Positions 24,424 through 35,897 of a stretch of DNA of 64,000 nucleotides are shown here, piece after piece. The DNA comes from Brachypterus glaber (lineage: Eukaryota > Arthropoda > Insecta > Coleoptera > Kateretidae): contig OY294051.1 in assembly GCA_958510825.1 (NCBI GenBank), positions 28,569,265 to 28,633,264 on the forward strand, read 5' to 3'. The position numbers were made by a program, and so were the translations under genes. Under the pieces are notes generated by a model. It was not told the origin of the DNA. It was given only the letters and a program-made list of their open reading frames with translations, and ran no database searches. Each line of letters begins with the position of its first letter. The stretch's first letter is position 1.

Positions 24424-24629
24424 GCCAACATGGCTTAAAATTTTCGGTGCAAACGGCCGTAAAGAGGGGCTGTAGTCTCATCTTTAGACCGATAAATGGC
24501 ATAATCCTGTTAGTTAACAGCCGCGCGGGAGAAATTGAAAATATTCTAATTTTCTACAAGCTTCAACAGGCTTTTTTTGTTACTTTTATGCCAGTAGTAT
24601 TATATAATAATGCAGTCTTTTTTCTTTAA
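24424..24629 (+). other. Phase-compatible open stretch (weak fourth NPC1 tail candidate)
   Basis: Acceptor-like tttttttaaatag|GC would continue the 23691 donor in frame for 68 codons to TAA at 24627-24629, beginning GQHGLKFSVQTAVKRGC. The second half is hydrophobic and AT-rich, with no known motif. More likely transposon residue than exon. Confidence 0.2.
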
Positions 24630-25019
24630 GCTTTTTATATTTATGTTTCATAATTATATTTATTCCATAAATCTTCCTGCGCTATTGCTATCTTAGGGTG
24701 ACCACAGGTTTTGCAAATTCAAATTCTCCGATTTCTCCTGATGAAAATTTAAAAATGTCTTTGATTTTAATATACACAAAAAAGTTTTTAAAGCCAATAT
24801 GAGCAAAACAATTTAAACATGCTGATTCGTTTTTGAGTTTGATTTTTTACTTTTTTTCTGTAAAATGGGTCGATGGATTGGTAGAACCCTATTAATGAAT
24901 ATGTTTTAGTAGTATAGTTTTTTTTTCAATTTCCCTTAATTATTCCAGTTAATAATATTTCCCTGAATTTTCCATGATCTGTGGGCACCATGGGCTGATT
25001 TAGAAAATGGCATAGAAAA

Positions 25020-25105
25020 ACCTTCAAAATTATATTTTTGGTGAATGCGAATTTTTTTTTCTTATGGATGGCTCCCCCTAAAAATGAAATAAATCCGCCC
25101 CTGGT
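25020..25105. repeat. Dispersed repeat just upstream of NPC1 tail exon A
   Basis: Shares GGTGAATGCG...TTCTTATGGA...AAAATGAAATAAATCCGCCCCTG with 11087-11160 (inverted). It ends 44 bases before the exon A acceptor. Confidence 0.6.
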
Positions 25106-25149
25106 AGGCACCCTGTATCTCTTCTGCTTGTGCTATCTCTTCTGTGTAG

Positions 25150-25295
25150 ATTACTTGTTTCCATACCGCGAAAATACCCGCTACAAAGCAAAGAACAAGA
25201 AAAAACCGAATCAAGCAGATACACCTGTATCGGAAAAAAAGTGGGACACAAAAAGAGACCTAAAAGCAGATTTAAGTTTTTATAATATAGGTTAA
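25150..25295 (+). CDS. NPC1: Candidate alternative NPC1 terminal (or cassette) exon A
   Basis: Acceptor tctgtgtag|AT is in the phase required by the 23691 donor (G|AT = Asp). The frame encodes DYLFPYRENTRYKAKNKKKP, a further 27 residues and stop TAA at 25293-25295. This gives a 48-residue lysine-rich tail with several tyrosines. Composition is coding-like, especially over the first 100 bases. Just before the stop, ATAG|gttaaa at 25290/25291 could act as a weak phase-1 donor. The same exon could then be a symmetric 141-nt cassette spliced to 27244 or 31031. An ATTAAA lies at 25337-25342. The tail has no recognised relative. It could be real, a lineage-specific exonisation, or chance. Confidence 0.5.
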
Positions 25296-26059
25296 AATAA
25301 TTTGACTTGGTAAAATGAATAATATTTGTCATAAACATTAAAACAATTTTAAGTGCCCCACTTATTTATGATACAAGTGCATATCTAGAATTCCTGGCAT
25401 TCTATGATATACATTTTTATATATTTTTTTTGTATTGAACTTATTAATATATCACATTTATAAATCTTTAAAATCGCTGTTATTACTCTTTTGTTTTTTT
25501 TAGATTTATTTTATAAAATATATATTTTATGATTTATTAATATTTTAGAGACAGTAAATGTGATATTGAGACTGCTTGCTTATTTAATTTTCATTATCAA
25601 AACAACTAATTATTGTAGAAAAGAAAAAGTTATTTGCTTCATCTGTATAAGCTTTTAATTGCATTATAATTAAATAATTGAAAAATCAGCTTAGGGTATG
25701 TTATCCTAAGCTGGGCCAAGATTGAATAATTTTACTGTTAGAATTTTTGGTATGCTAGTTAACCAATATTGTGGGTACAATTTTGGTACATATGGAATGA
25801 GCCGAATAGTACCAATATTTTAAAAATATTATTTTTAATGACTTATTGATCTGAGAAATAACTTTTTCTTAAATAGATGTCAAAAATTTTTACTCTGCGC
25901 ATAAATTTGATGGTGGATGCTTAATGTAAAATCTGGCAAGCTTTAAGATGTGTATAAAAGGGTTATTTTGCAAAAATAGAACGGGTTTAAAGATTTCTTA
26001 GACCTCCATATAGTGTAAAAATAGACCTTAATAATAAATTTTTGGGTAACTAAATAGTA

Positions 26060-26201
26060 GTTTACTGCCGACTAGGCTAGAAAGCAGTAACTCTTTTTGT
26101 CGCTTAGAAGCGTTTTCAAAATATTACATCAGAGTTGACGTCAAAACGTCGCTAGGCGACAAATGGAGTTACTGCTTTCTAGCGTAGAGGGCAGTTTAGT
26201 A
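26060..26201. repeat. Inverted-repeat element, about 140 bp
   Basis: ACTGCCGACTAGGCTAGAAA...GCAGTAAC is inverted as GTTACTGCTTTCTAGCGTAG...GCAGT. Confidence 0.75.
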
Positions 26202-26874
26202 AAACGTAATCATTTTTTTAGTGCGACATAGCCCCTTTATTCACAGTTCTTCAAATAGCCCCTTTATCCACAGATCTTTAAATGATAGCTAAGTAACATA
26301 CTTTTTCCAAGGTAAATTTCTGGCATTTTTTTTTTATTTTATAAACTCAATACCTTGGAAATTGTAAAAAAATCCCTTTTCGATTAACAGTTTTGAGCAT
26401 CATTAAAAAAACTATAAGTTGTGTCATTAACATCTGGTGTTGACATTTTTGCCTGATTCAGGTTCAGCCATGCAAAATAAGATGCAATTGGATTTTGAAA
26501 AAAAAATATGTAAAAATATTCTTAAAAATACACACGTCGGCGTGTACTCTTCTGCATGGAGTAACGCACACGTCAATTCAATTTAAAAATGCTTAACAAT
26601 GTGTGGTTTATTAAAATTATGGCATAATATAAGTTTTTAGAAACCGAAAAAAAAGGACGATTGATCAAATAAAATAGATTTTAACCCCAAGAAATTGCCA
26701 AACAAGTTTCGTCAAAGTTGATTTTTGTATTTAGTTTTTTATTTGTACATTTTTATTTTTTTCTGCTGGTGGTTGAAGGTTTGGACTTTTTTTTTTGCAC
26801 ATAGATTTTCATTTTATTTTCTAAATATGGGTCGGCTATATGGAGGCAAAATTCAGATTATACGGATGTAAATT

Positions 26875-27121
26875 AGGGACACTAGATCTAGCAAGTTTGC
26901 TAATGTTCTATGGATGCCGTGACTATTTCCACAACGCTTCTGATGATGAATGTAAGACCTAGATCTAGGGTTATCATCTTTTACCGCGTAAAAATTACCC
27001 TGCGGTTATACCGCATTTATCTATATACGTGATACACGTCAATATAAAAATGGAGAGTTGTTTTTACTCTTTTCATCTATAGACGCACTTACTATAGTTA
27101 ACACCAGATCTAGTGTTACTA
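26875..27121. mobile_element. Element of the GGGACACTAGATCTAG family
   Basis: GGGACACTAGATCTAG at the left, CCTAGATCTAGGGT in the middle (26950-26964) and CCAGATCTAGTGTTACT at the right end. It lies 120 bases upstream of tail exon B. Confidence 0.65.
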
Positions 27122-27243
27122 ACGCAAATGTACCCAAGAAAGTTACATTTTTTACCTTTATATAATTGAACCATTTTATTCTTAATTTAGGATTGAAAAA
27201 TCATAAACGTGTTCAAAAATGCAAGTGATATTTTTTTATACAG

Positions 27244-27350
27244 GGTCGCCCATGAATAAAGAGAAATTGGCGAAGCATCGAGAGTTAAACGGAGATCATT
27301 TCCAGGAAACTGAATTTGGCAGAGTAAGGATTTTATGTCTTAAAAATTAG
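27244..27350 (+). CDS. NPC1: Candidate alternative NPC1 terminal exon B (conserved-type tail)
   Basis: Acceptor tttttatacag|GG after a pyrimidine tract, in phase with the 23691 donor. It continues YI-GSPMNKEKLAKHRELNG, resembling the vertebrate NPC1 continuation after the last helix (G-P-x-x-N-K-x-K). Read straight through, it ends RVRILCLKN and TAG at 27348-27350. A good donor, AGA|gtaagg, lies at 27323/27324. If it were used to reach the 31031 acceptor, the phase would be 0 and the frame would stop at once (GCG TGA), giving a tail ending GRA. Either way the tail is short, with no obvious dileucine or tyrosine sorting signal. Confidence 0.65.
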
Positions 27351-27841
27351 TTGTTTTTGTAGTTCATGTAGTTTAGCTTTCATCTACTACATTTCTTATA
27401 CTTACTTAATTTTCTTTTATATTTAAACTGTAACTAATATAAAAATTATTTATTAGAGTGCATACATTACATTATTTCGTCTTAGGGAGGTAATTGTCGT
27501 TCAGGGTAACTAACCATTAATTACACCGTCATTTACTCTCAACCAGACTATATTTTTTGGTGCTGAAAGAAATTTTTCAAAACTTTTTAAAAAAATTGAA
27601 AATTTTTCGATTTTTTTTCCAAAATTTTTTATATATTTTTTGAATATATGTTTTTATTTTAAACCTTTTGTTCTTAACATTTTTTCAATAGAGGTACCTA
27701 ATTTTTGTAAACATTTTTATGTTATAAATTAATATTTTATGTTTTTTTTTTGAGGAGGGTTTTTTGCAAAAATTTTATTTATTTAATATCGACGTGATTT
27801 ACAAAATATGTAAATATCTGAAACCGTTGAGATATGTATAT

Positions 27842-28485
27842 ACCGGGTGTCCCAATTCTATTTACCCAACGATTTTCTCGAAAACTTAAAGAGATAATCA
27901 AATTCTGCGAAAACCATCTTAAATAAGATAACCTAAATTATCTTTTAGCATACATTTGATACTTTCAGCTGTGAAAATTTGGGCAGGGGGGCATTTTTTA
28001 ATGGAAAGGGGGGTCATGTGATACATCATTTTAAAGTTTATTAAATTCTCCATTTAACTATATATTTTTTAATTTTTTTAAACCTTTTTTTTTGGGTTTC
28101 AAATAGGGTTAAAATTGGGTATTTTTGTCAAAATTACTCTAAACAAATCAAACAATTTTACTAAGTTACTAATTTCATGAAGAAAAAACGTAAATTATAC
28201 TTTTAAAGTAATTTTAATTGACATAAATAAAAATTTACAAAAAAAAAACTTAAAAAATCGCATTTTTAGCACAAAAAGAATTAAAGAATCAAAACTTTAA
28301 AACAATTGTTTAAAAAATTAAAAAATATACAGTCCAATACAGAATTTTATTTGCTTTAAAATGATGTATCACACGACCCCCTTTCCATTTAAAAAACTCC
28401 CCACCGTGTCCCCTTGCCCACATTTTGAGAGCTGAAAGAATCAAATATATGCTTAAAGATAGTTTAAGTTGTCTTATTTAATTTA
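27842..28485. mobile_element. Foldback element, about 640 bp
   Basis: Arms 27930-28045 and 28345-28483 (TTTGATACTTTCAGCT...GGGCAGGGGGGC...GATACATCATTTTAAAG) are inverted. Left end TACCGGGTGTCCC. Confidence 0.7.
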
Positions 28486-29512
28486 TAACTTTTATAATTT
28501 TTAGCTAATTTTTATATACTTTCCGCTATAAAAATATCGTTAAGCCCGATAAAATTTTAAATTCTTTGTCTTAAACTTTAGTTTTAGTGTCAGTAACCAG
28601 AATATAAAAAAAATGAGTACCCAGACATTCGAACAAAAACCTGCAAAAGGGAACCGTGTTACTATCATACCGTTCCTGATATGTTTTCTTAGAGAAAAAT
28701 TACGCTTTGCTTTAGATGCGAATTGATATAGTATTCTCTGAGAATTTCTCAGGGTAGGTTATTAATATTGTTTAATTGTTCCAAAGATTTGAAATCAATA
28801 AAGTACTAAACTAACATCCCTACTCTGTAACAACCCTACTCCACACTATATTCACTTTGCCACTTGACTTAACTTAAAAATATATTTTTCATGCTAATTA
28901 TCTGCCAAATGTGATTTTAGTTTAATAATTACTTGTTAGTGCACGTTAAGATTACGTACTTTTAGATTTAACATATTTGTGAATGCTCTAGAGTTTTATT
29001 TAAAGATGAGCATTTTCTATAAAAAAAGTAAATTATCTGGAAATATGGATGTCACAGGGTAGGGTTTTTGTAGAGTAAGGATGTTAGGGAGTAGGGAAAT
29101 TGAGAATAGGGGTGTATGCCAAAAATATCTACATGATTGGGGAAGGGATGAAAGGTTTTAAGTTATGGGCAATTATTAATATTCATAACAATAAATCAAT
29201 TCGTATTCTTTTTTAAACTCCATTCAACAAAAAAAAATCCCACTGACGTTACAGCGCGTAAATAAAATAATTTTTATATACACTACTCAAAACAATTATC
29301 GCTTATTTTGAACCCCTTCCGCTCCATTAAATGCTTATTAAATTTAATGCGCAACATTTTTAAGTGCACCTTTCTCAAATTAATTTTCCATAAAAATTTT
29401 AATCTCGTATGGGTATAGAAAAACCCAATGTGTATGTCATTTAACTAAACTGTGTTTCATTGGTCTTTTTCTTGCAAAAAATATGGGATAGTTTTTCAAA
29501 AGTTCTTTGAAA
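28486..29512. other. NPC1 downstream intron, no feature recognised
   Basis: AT-rich; no coding segment or clear repeat seen. Confidence 0.35.
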
Positions 29513-29520
29513 TACCGGGT

Positions 29521-30233
29521 GACACAAGAAGTATTGTCTACGAATTATCTCGGTAACTGTAAAAGATAACTTAAATACCCCCATTTTGGCACAACCATTT
29601 TAAAAAACATAACTTCCGGTCTAAGCGGAAGTGATACCAACTTTTGATTTTTAAATGGAACCCTATATATTTGCTTACATTTTTAGATTCGTCTTTAAAT
29701 TCTCTTTTCATTGATAAATCACAAGTCGATATTTGCATTAAAGATGGCGCCACTGGTGCCATTTTTCATAAAAACAACATGGCCTATGACATCCATATTG
29801 GAATATTTCTGAAACTTGACATTTTAAATCTTTTATTAGTAGGTTCAGAATTTACTGTTTATGTGAAACTGATTTTCTTTTGTTTTTATAAAAATGGCGT
29901 TATTTTAAAGTTTTTTTAAACATCATCAACTTCAAATGGAACGACCTATTTTTGATTTCGTCAAATTATAAACTCAGGTATACTCTACAAGAAAAACGTA
30001 CAAACACCCTAATTGGATTGGCCCTTTTCGGGGATAACGGCCATATTCCGTTGGGAGCTATATTGATTGTATTGAATGTATCTCCCAACGGAATATGGCC
30101 AACCCTATTAGAGTGTTTCTTGAAGAGTTACTCTACTAGAGTATACGAGAGTTTTTAATTAATCGAAATTAAAAATAGGTCGCTCCATTTAAAAATTTAG
30201 CGGAGATAATTCGTAGGCAATACTTCTTGTGTA
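29521..30233. mobile_element. Foldback element with internal hairpin, 713 bp
   Basis: GACACAAGAAGTATTGTCTA...AATTATCTC is inverted at the right end (GAGATAATTCGTAGGCAATA...). Inside, 29979-30142 forms a second inverted repeat around GGCCATATTCCGTTGGGAG. Confidence 0.75.
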
Positions 30234-31030
30234 GGTAAAATTATTAAAATAAATAAAGGAGGGTATCGCATTTTGGGCTGAATCGCCTGCAACGATAAGA
30301 CTTTACATGCTTATAGATACATAATAAATTAATACTTAGCCAAAATTTCAGCCCTTTTTACATCCCGGAACATACTTTAATTAATTATTTTAATTAAGAA
30401 TTTTGACATATGCCAATGATTTGGCAACATTGCACGAAACTTCAAGTGTCAAACATTGTAAGCAAACCAGCAGTTTCAACGATAAACTAAAGCCTGTAGT
30501 TCCATAGGACAGTGTTACCCAAGACAAGTAATTTAATGTGGCTTTCAACATGTCAAATTAGTTTCTACCTAAATGTATTTATGTTGGTTTTTAGATAACA
30601 AAAAATATTGCCTTTTTTTAATATGATAGTCACATTTAGCGCAAGAATAATGCGATGTTGTCGGGTTTTCAATAACAAATAATTCCTGATATTTTAATTT
30701 TTGTTTCATTTTGTTCTTTATTAAAACATAAGTTTTTTATTATTTCTTTTTATCATCTTGCAATTTTTTAAACAAAAACATATTTTTCTTATCTAGCCCA
30801 AAACTCCCATTTAAAACGATACCCTTCTTTGAAAAAATATGCGATAATTGTTTTAAGTAGTGTAAATTTTTTTTATAAAAACATTAATTATTAAAAAGTG
30901 ATATATTTTCGTTGAATGAAGTTAATAAATATTAAGAAGGGTGTTGAAAAATGTTATTTATTTTTTTAGTGTGCTTGAAATTAGTTTTTGTGCAAACCAA
31001 GGGTTTATTTATTGATAATATAATTTGTAG

Positions 31031-31173
31031 GCGTGATGCAAAACAAAAGACGACGTCACCCCACATCACCTCAGGAGAGTGACCTCGAAGAGCCCACTAT
31101 GGAATCACCTTTGCTGCCTTCAACGTCCCACGCCACCTACCAGGCTATAATACCTGATTACCCCTATGCCTAG
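31031..31173 (+). CDS. NPC1: Candidate alternative NPC1 terminal exon C with YxxPhi motif
   Basis: Acceptor taatttgtag|GC is in phase with the 23691 donor (G|GC = Gly). The reading is GVMQNKRRHPTSPQESDLEE, then a stretch with a Leu-Leu pair, ending HATYQAIIPDYPYA and TAG at 31171-31173. GC content is near 50% in AT-rich surroundings, strongly suggesting selection. The tail is acidic in the middle. Its YQAI fits the YxxPhi tyrosine sorting signal, and the Leu-Leu pair lies just after acidic residues, suitable for adaptor binding on the cytosolic side. This exon sits 7.3 kb from the last core exon. Confidence 0.7.
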
Positions 31174-31414
31174 AATTGCCTCCATACACATCGCCTAACA
31201 TTTCCATTATACAGGTTATCAAAATATAAGATTTTTTTATATCAAATTCTACAGGTAATATTGCTGAAAAGTACAAAAAAAAACTTTCTCAACCTTGTGT
31301 ATCAAAAAAATGGATTTTCAGTTTTTTGCACCAATCAATTCTGTACCTGATGATCTATATATAAACTCAAATTACTTATTCCAATGCAAAATAATTCATA
31401 AACTAATTGAAATA
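31174..31414. other. Probable NPC1 3' UTR
   Basis: Follows the exon C stop; no repeat seen before the element at 31415. Confidence 0.4.
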
Positions 31415-31588
31415 CAGTGAAACCTCTATAACTCGAAACTCAAGAGACCGCTAGATTGGTTTGAGTTAGAGAGATTTCGAGTTGTAGAGGTTCGAGTTAT
31501 ATAGTTTTACAGTGAAACCTCTATAACTCTAAACTAAAGGAGCGCGAGATTAGTTTGATTTAGAGTTTTGAGTTAAAAGGTTTGACTG
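31415..31588. mobile_element. Pogo/Tigger-like MITE with internal duplication of its end
   Basis: Begins CAGTGAAACCTCTATAACTC, ends AAAAGGTTTGACTG, flanked by TA on both sides. The terminal sequence is repeated inside at 31510. TA duplications and CAGT ends are typical of Tc/mariner-related elements. Confidence 0.65.
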
Positions 31589-33287
31589 TAGTTAATTGTA
31601 GTTTGTATAAGTTATTTATTCACCATGTATAGACTTGATTTGTATAGTACAAAGAACCGAAAATTATTTTTTGGCGATAGTAAGTTAAAAAAGTAACACG
31701 ACGAAATACAAAGTCTGCCTGTAATAAAATTTGATTGTAGAATAATTTAGAAATTATTTAGCAAAACTACTACTACTACCTACCTAATTTTTAAACGTTA
31801 AGCAACGAAATATTTTTATAAAAAGGGCCCAACGTTTTTTAACTGAAAACTTTTTGTAATTAGAGGTTAATGTTAATAAAATAAGACTGACTTTTAACAA
31901 TCTTATGAAACTTCTAACCTAAAAAGTTGTTTAAAATTTGCCGGTAAACATATTTTTATATTACTGATACTATAATAGTACTGTTAAATGATTCTATAAT
32001 AGTACTGTTACACGCTAATATATAAATTAACGTTGCTACCCAACGTTAATTTGTTCATGTATGTGATTGTGATTAAATTAATATTGATGTGTCTTGAGGA
32101 ACTGCTAGTCTAATTTAATTTATTATTTAAATAAATAAATAGGTAATTAGGTATTTTTTAAACTCTCCTAACGTATAAGTAAATAAATGTGTCTTAAAAA
32201 TGTTTAAATGCTTAGTGAATCTTTGTGTATTAACCAAAATCTGTTTTGTATGTAACCAAAGTATTTATTTAACTCATTTTTAAGAAAAATGTTAAGTTTT
32301 TTTTTGTTATAAACCTAGGAACAACTGAATTTGGAAACCTTTTTTTAACAAAAATTAAGTAAACATTCTTGGGGAAAAAGGTACCAGAATTTTATCTAGG
32401 TAAAAATATTATAAATTGTTGTATACTTAAAAAAATTTTAAATATGATTTTAAATTTTAAATAATCAGTATTCTATACTTTCTTTTTGTATAAATCTTTG
32501 TAGTTTTGTACTCTTAAAATAAGTTTGCCACTATTTACGGGTTTTCCATAAATGATGTCACACTTTTGGTTCCTTCCGTGAAAAATTAATAAAAATTTAA
32601 AAATGCATAAATTATACAAAATCACCCTCCCCCCAAATCGTGAGATCATTTATGAACTGCCACATAAAATATAATAAAAAGGAATCATATCAACTATATG
32701 GCGGACCATAAATGACGGCACGTAATTTATGATGATATATTTTATGGAGAGCCCCTACAGGTAAAATAAAAATGCAATCCTGTCATGTCTTTAGGTAAAA
32801 ACCGTAATATAAAACAAATAAAAAAGTAGGTACAAATGTTGTCAATGACTTGGACCCTCTACGAGTAGTCGTTTACAAAAATGTTTTTACTTCCGGTGCA
32901 TTCTAGGTCTGAAACTGGTAACGCATTTAGTGCCTCTGCTGATACGACACGAGTTATATCCCGGACAGAGCAACCCCCGGAGAAACTTTTTTCATGGCAC
33001 TTGTACTGGTAAAAACTAACCACTAACAAAAAGGTCGTCCACCGTTCATTTAATAAACTGATCTAAATAAGTTAAGGAAATTTTGGTTTCTCTGACAACT
33101 GTCAACCTCATTTTCATGACGTAAGGAAACTAGCAAGTTCTTCCGGATTTATGGGATGGACCAAGATCAGTTAAATCGCTTAATTTTCAGTATGCCTCTG
33201 CGATTTAAAGCGGTTATAGCCAATAGAGGTAGAATTAATTTTCAGTTTTCAAAAATAATTTCTCTTTTGTTGCATTAAGGAAATCTA
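31589..33287. other. Intergenic, no gene seen
   Basis: AT-rich. 31971-32015 has a short direct repeat (ATAATAGTACTGTTA). Nothing else recognised. Confidence 0.35.
31723..31728 (+). promoter_or_regulatory. Candidate NPC1 polyadenylation signal
   Basis: AATAAA about 550 bases after the stop codon of terminal exon C. Such hexamers occur by chance in AT-rich DNA, so this is only a candidate. Confidence 0.25.
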
Positions 33288-33425
33288 GGGTCACTCAATC
33301 AGTTGTTACTTTGTCTAGTGTTTTGGTGGTTTGGGTTTTTGGTAGTTTTCGCCAAACCAACCAACCAACCACCAAAACACACTAACACACAAACTAGACA
33401 AAGCAACACCCGATTGAGTGAACCT
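33288..33425. repeat. Hairpin element, 138 bp
   Basis: GGGTCACTCAATC...TTACTTTGTCTAGTGTTTTGG pairs with the right arm ending GATTGAGTGAACC; CCAA repeats in the loop. Partial relative at 8628-8716. Confidence 0.8.
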
Positions 33426-34640
33426 AAAAACATATCGTTAAATTCCGAATATAAATATTTTTGAATTGATTAATTTTTTTTAATGGTTAGAGAATATGGA
33501 CATTTTATGATTTTTTTCCCAAACCGTTTTTTTGCCTAAGAAAGCACCATTCTTAACAATATCCTTAACTTTTTTTGATCAGTTTAAGATACTGCCGCAG
33601 GCGAAATTTTTTACGAAGTTTGTTAATTTCCGTTTTTTTTTTTTTAATTTAATATTGTAAAACTCAAGTTTCACAATCTTAGATAAAAAAAAATAAGATA
33701 GCCGTAGGCGTTTTTACAGTTTTTATGGTCAATTTCAATTTTAAAACAGTGTTATAATTTCCAAATTCATAAAAATACAAGAACATTTGGGTAACCAATA
33801 AAGAACTTTATTATTACAAGAACATTTTTACAAATATGATAAGATATTCAAATTGTAAACCACTGTTTTACAAAAATGCAAGAAGGCTCAAGCGCCGCCG
33901 GAAAAAATGGTTACGTTTAAGTTTTACAATATTGAATTAAAATCAAACAAAAGAAACCCCTTACGAATTTGAAGGTCCACTTAAAAAATGCTCTGTATAT
34001 TTGCTTATTTTGGCGCCCTTGTCGTTCTGGGGATGACTATAAATAAATGAACTATTATAAAGTTAAATAAACTGTCGATGCCGGGCCCCCTCGAACCCGG
34101 GGAAGCTCCCCCCTGAATTCGGCCACATGATGTGCACGTAATTTGACAACATTTGTAAAATATTTGCATTAAATTGTAAACATTTTCTACTATAATTTTT
34201 AACTTTTGTACCATTCTTGGTAAACTTGGAAAGTTTTTTTTATACATATGAATATGTTATTTTAAATATTATTGATATACACGTGGTCTTCGAAATAACG
34301 GAGGCCACGATATGCAGCGTCGCTGACGATGTGCTTTAAGCTATAAACTATATATTATTTAAAATTTTAAAAAGAATCTGTATACACAAATTTTTATAAA
34401 AAGGTTTTTGCAAATATTATATTTGAAATATTGGAATCTGTCCTACTTATAGTCAAAAATTTAATTGACTTTTTTACTGAAAGATATCTATCTTTAAGAT
34501 AAAAGTGAACTTTATGCACAAGATGCATACAACAATGATTGTCCAAGGGAGTGTTAAATTTACTTTTGTCCCTAAACGCCCAAATTATAAATCGTTTCCA
34601 TAAAAATTATGTCTAGATAAGTCTTAATTGTGGATTTATA
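33426..34640. other. Intergenic, dispersed repeat only
   Basis: 33590-33900 belongs to the family also at 3640-3970 and 38250-38470. A GC-richer patch at 34080-34130 is unexplained. Confidence 0.35.
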
Positions 34641-35428
34641 AACAGGACCCGGAAGCTGTGAGACCCAGGCCCGTACTCGAAAAATTTTAATTTTTAAATT
34701 TTTACTTTTTTGAAACAAATTGCATTTAAAACTTTCGACTTTGATTAGATCGGTTATATAAAATTTTTCATTTTCAAATAATGAATTCGCTTTCAGTATC
34801 TATTCTCAAAACAAATACCAAATTTTAACAAAATCCGTTAAAAATTACCAATTTTTGCTGCCATACCATTTTCATTTTTTAATTTTCAGTAATGGATTCA
34901 TTATTAACAATTTTTTCCGCCATATTGGATCCGCCATTTTGAAAATTTTTAATTTTCAGTAGTGAAAAAGAAACAAATCGTGCACTCATTCCAAATCTAT
35001 AGCATTTACACGAATTAAAAACCTTCTCTTCTGGGTAAGAAAAAGAGCGTTTCGTTTGGACTTTTGGAATATTTACAGATAATTTGGGCGGTGTTGTGCA
35101 ATAACCGTCTAACCCACATTGTGAAATTACAGTAGATTACAGAAAAATTTACCGAATATCTTTTAAAGGAATTGAATTAAACATTGCATATTGTGTACAT
35201 ATTCTGATATATAAACAATTGAAACAAATGCTTAATTTTAAGTACTTTAGTCATAACGTTTAAAAGTTATTAGAAAAAAGTTCATCAATTTACTGTCATC
35301 TCACGGTTATTGCATATCACCGCCCATTTTTCAAGTACTTGTGTTTTAAACGCATTTTGGTTTAAAAGTGTAAATGTGTTTTTTTTTTTTGAGTACGGAC
35401 CTAGGTCCCAATACTTCCGAGCCCTGTT
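34641..35428. mobile_element. Inverted-repeat element, 788 bp, arms about 45 bp
   Basis: AACAGGACCCGGAAGC...GGCCCGTACTCGAAAAA is inverted at 35382-35428. The interior has repeated AAATTTTTAATTTTCAGTAA blocks. No ORF with transposase features. Confidence 0.75.
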
Positions 35429-35897
35429 CATAATTATGCACAGGATAAAGCAAAATTTTATGCCCTATGGCCATACAATTTCACTTTACGTCATAAGTGG
35501 AAAATGTCACACAAAAACCGAATCACACTCCACTAATTAAATTGACATTCAAATGTCACTCTTAAGCATTAGTACTTAAAAATTACCAGACACATTTATT
35601 AATATTATTCAATAAATAAATTAAATAATAAATGTTCATATTTTTTTACATTTGTAGTCTTGATTAAAAAAATCTGAGCCAGTAAAAAAGTTAATTGACA
35701 TTTGTAATGCTCATAAATCCAAATGGTTTTGACAGGGTTTTATTATAAGTATATATTTTAAATTATAAATGAATTGTGTTATGCAATATGTTAAACCACA
35801 TTGTGAAATGATAGTAAGTTGTTGAACTTTTTCCTTATTTTAAATGTTTGGACTAAAACACTTTTAAGTGCTTAAAAGCATGCGCTTCATTTTTTCA

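Noticed and set aside
27323..31031. Constitutive splicing of tail exon B to exon C
   Set aside because: Phase mismatch gives an immediate stop, so exons B and C are better explained as alternatives.
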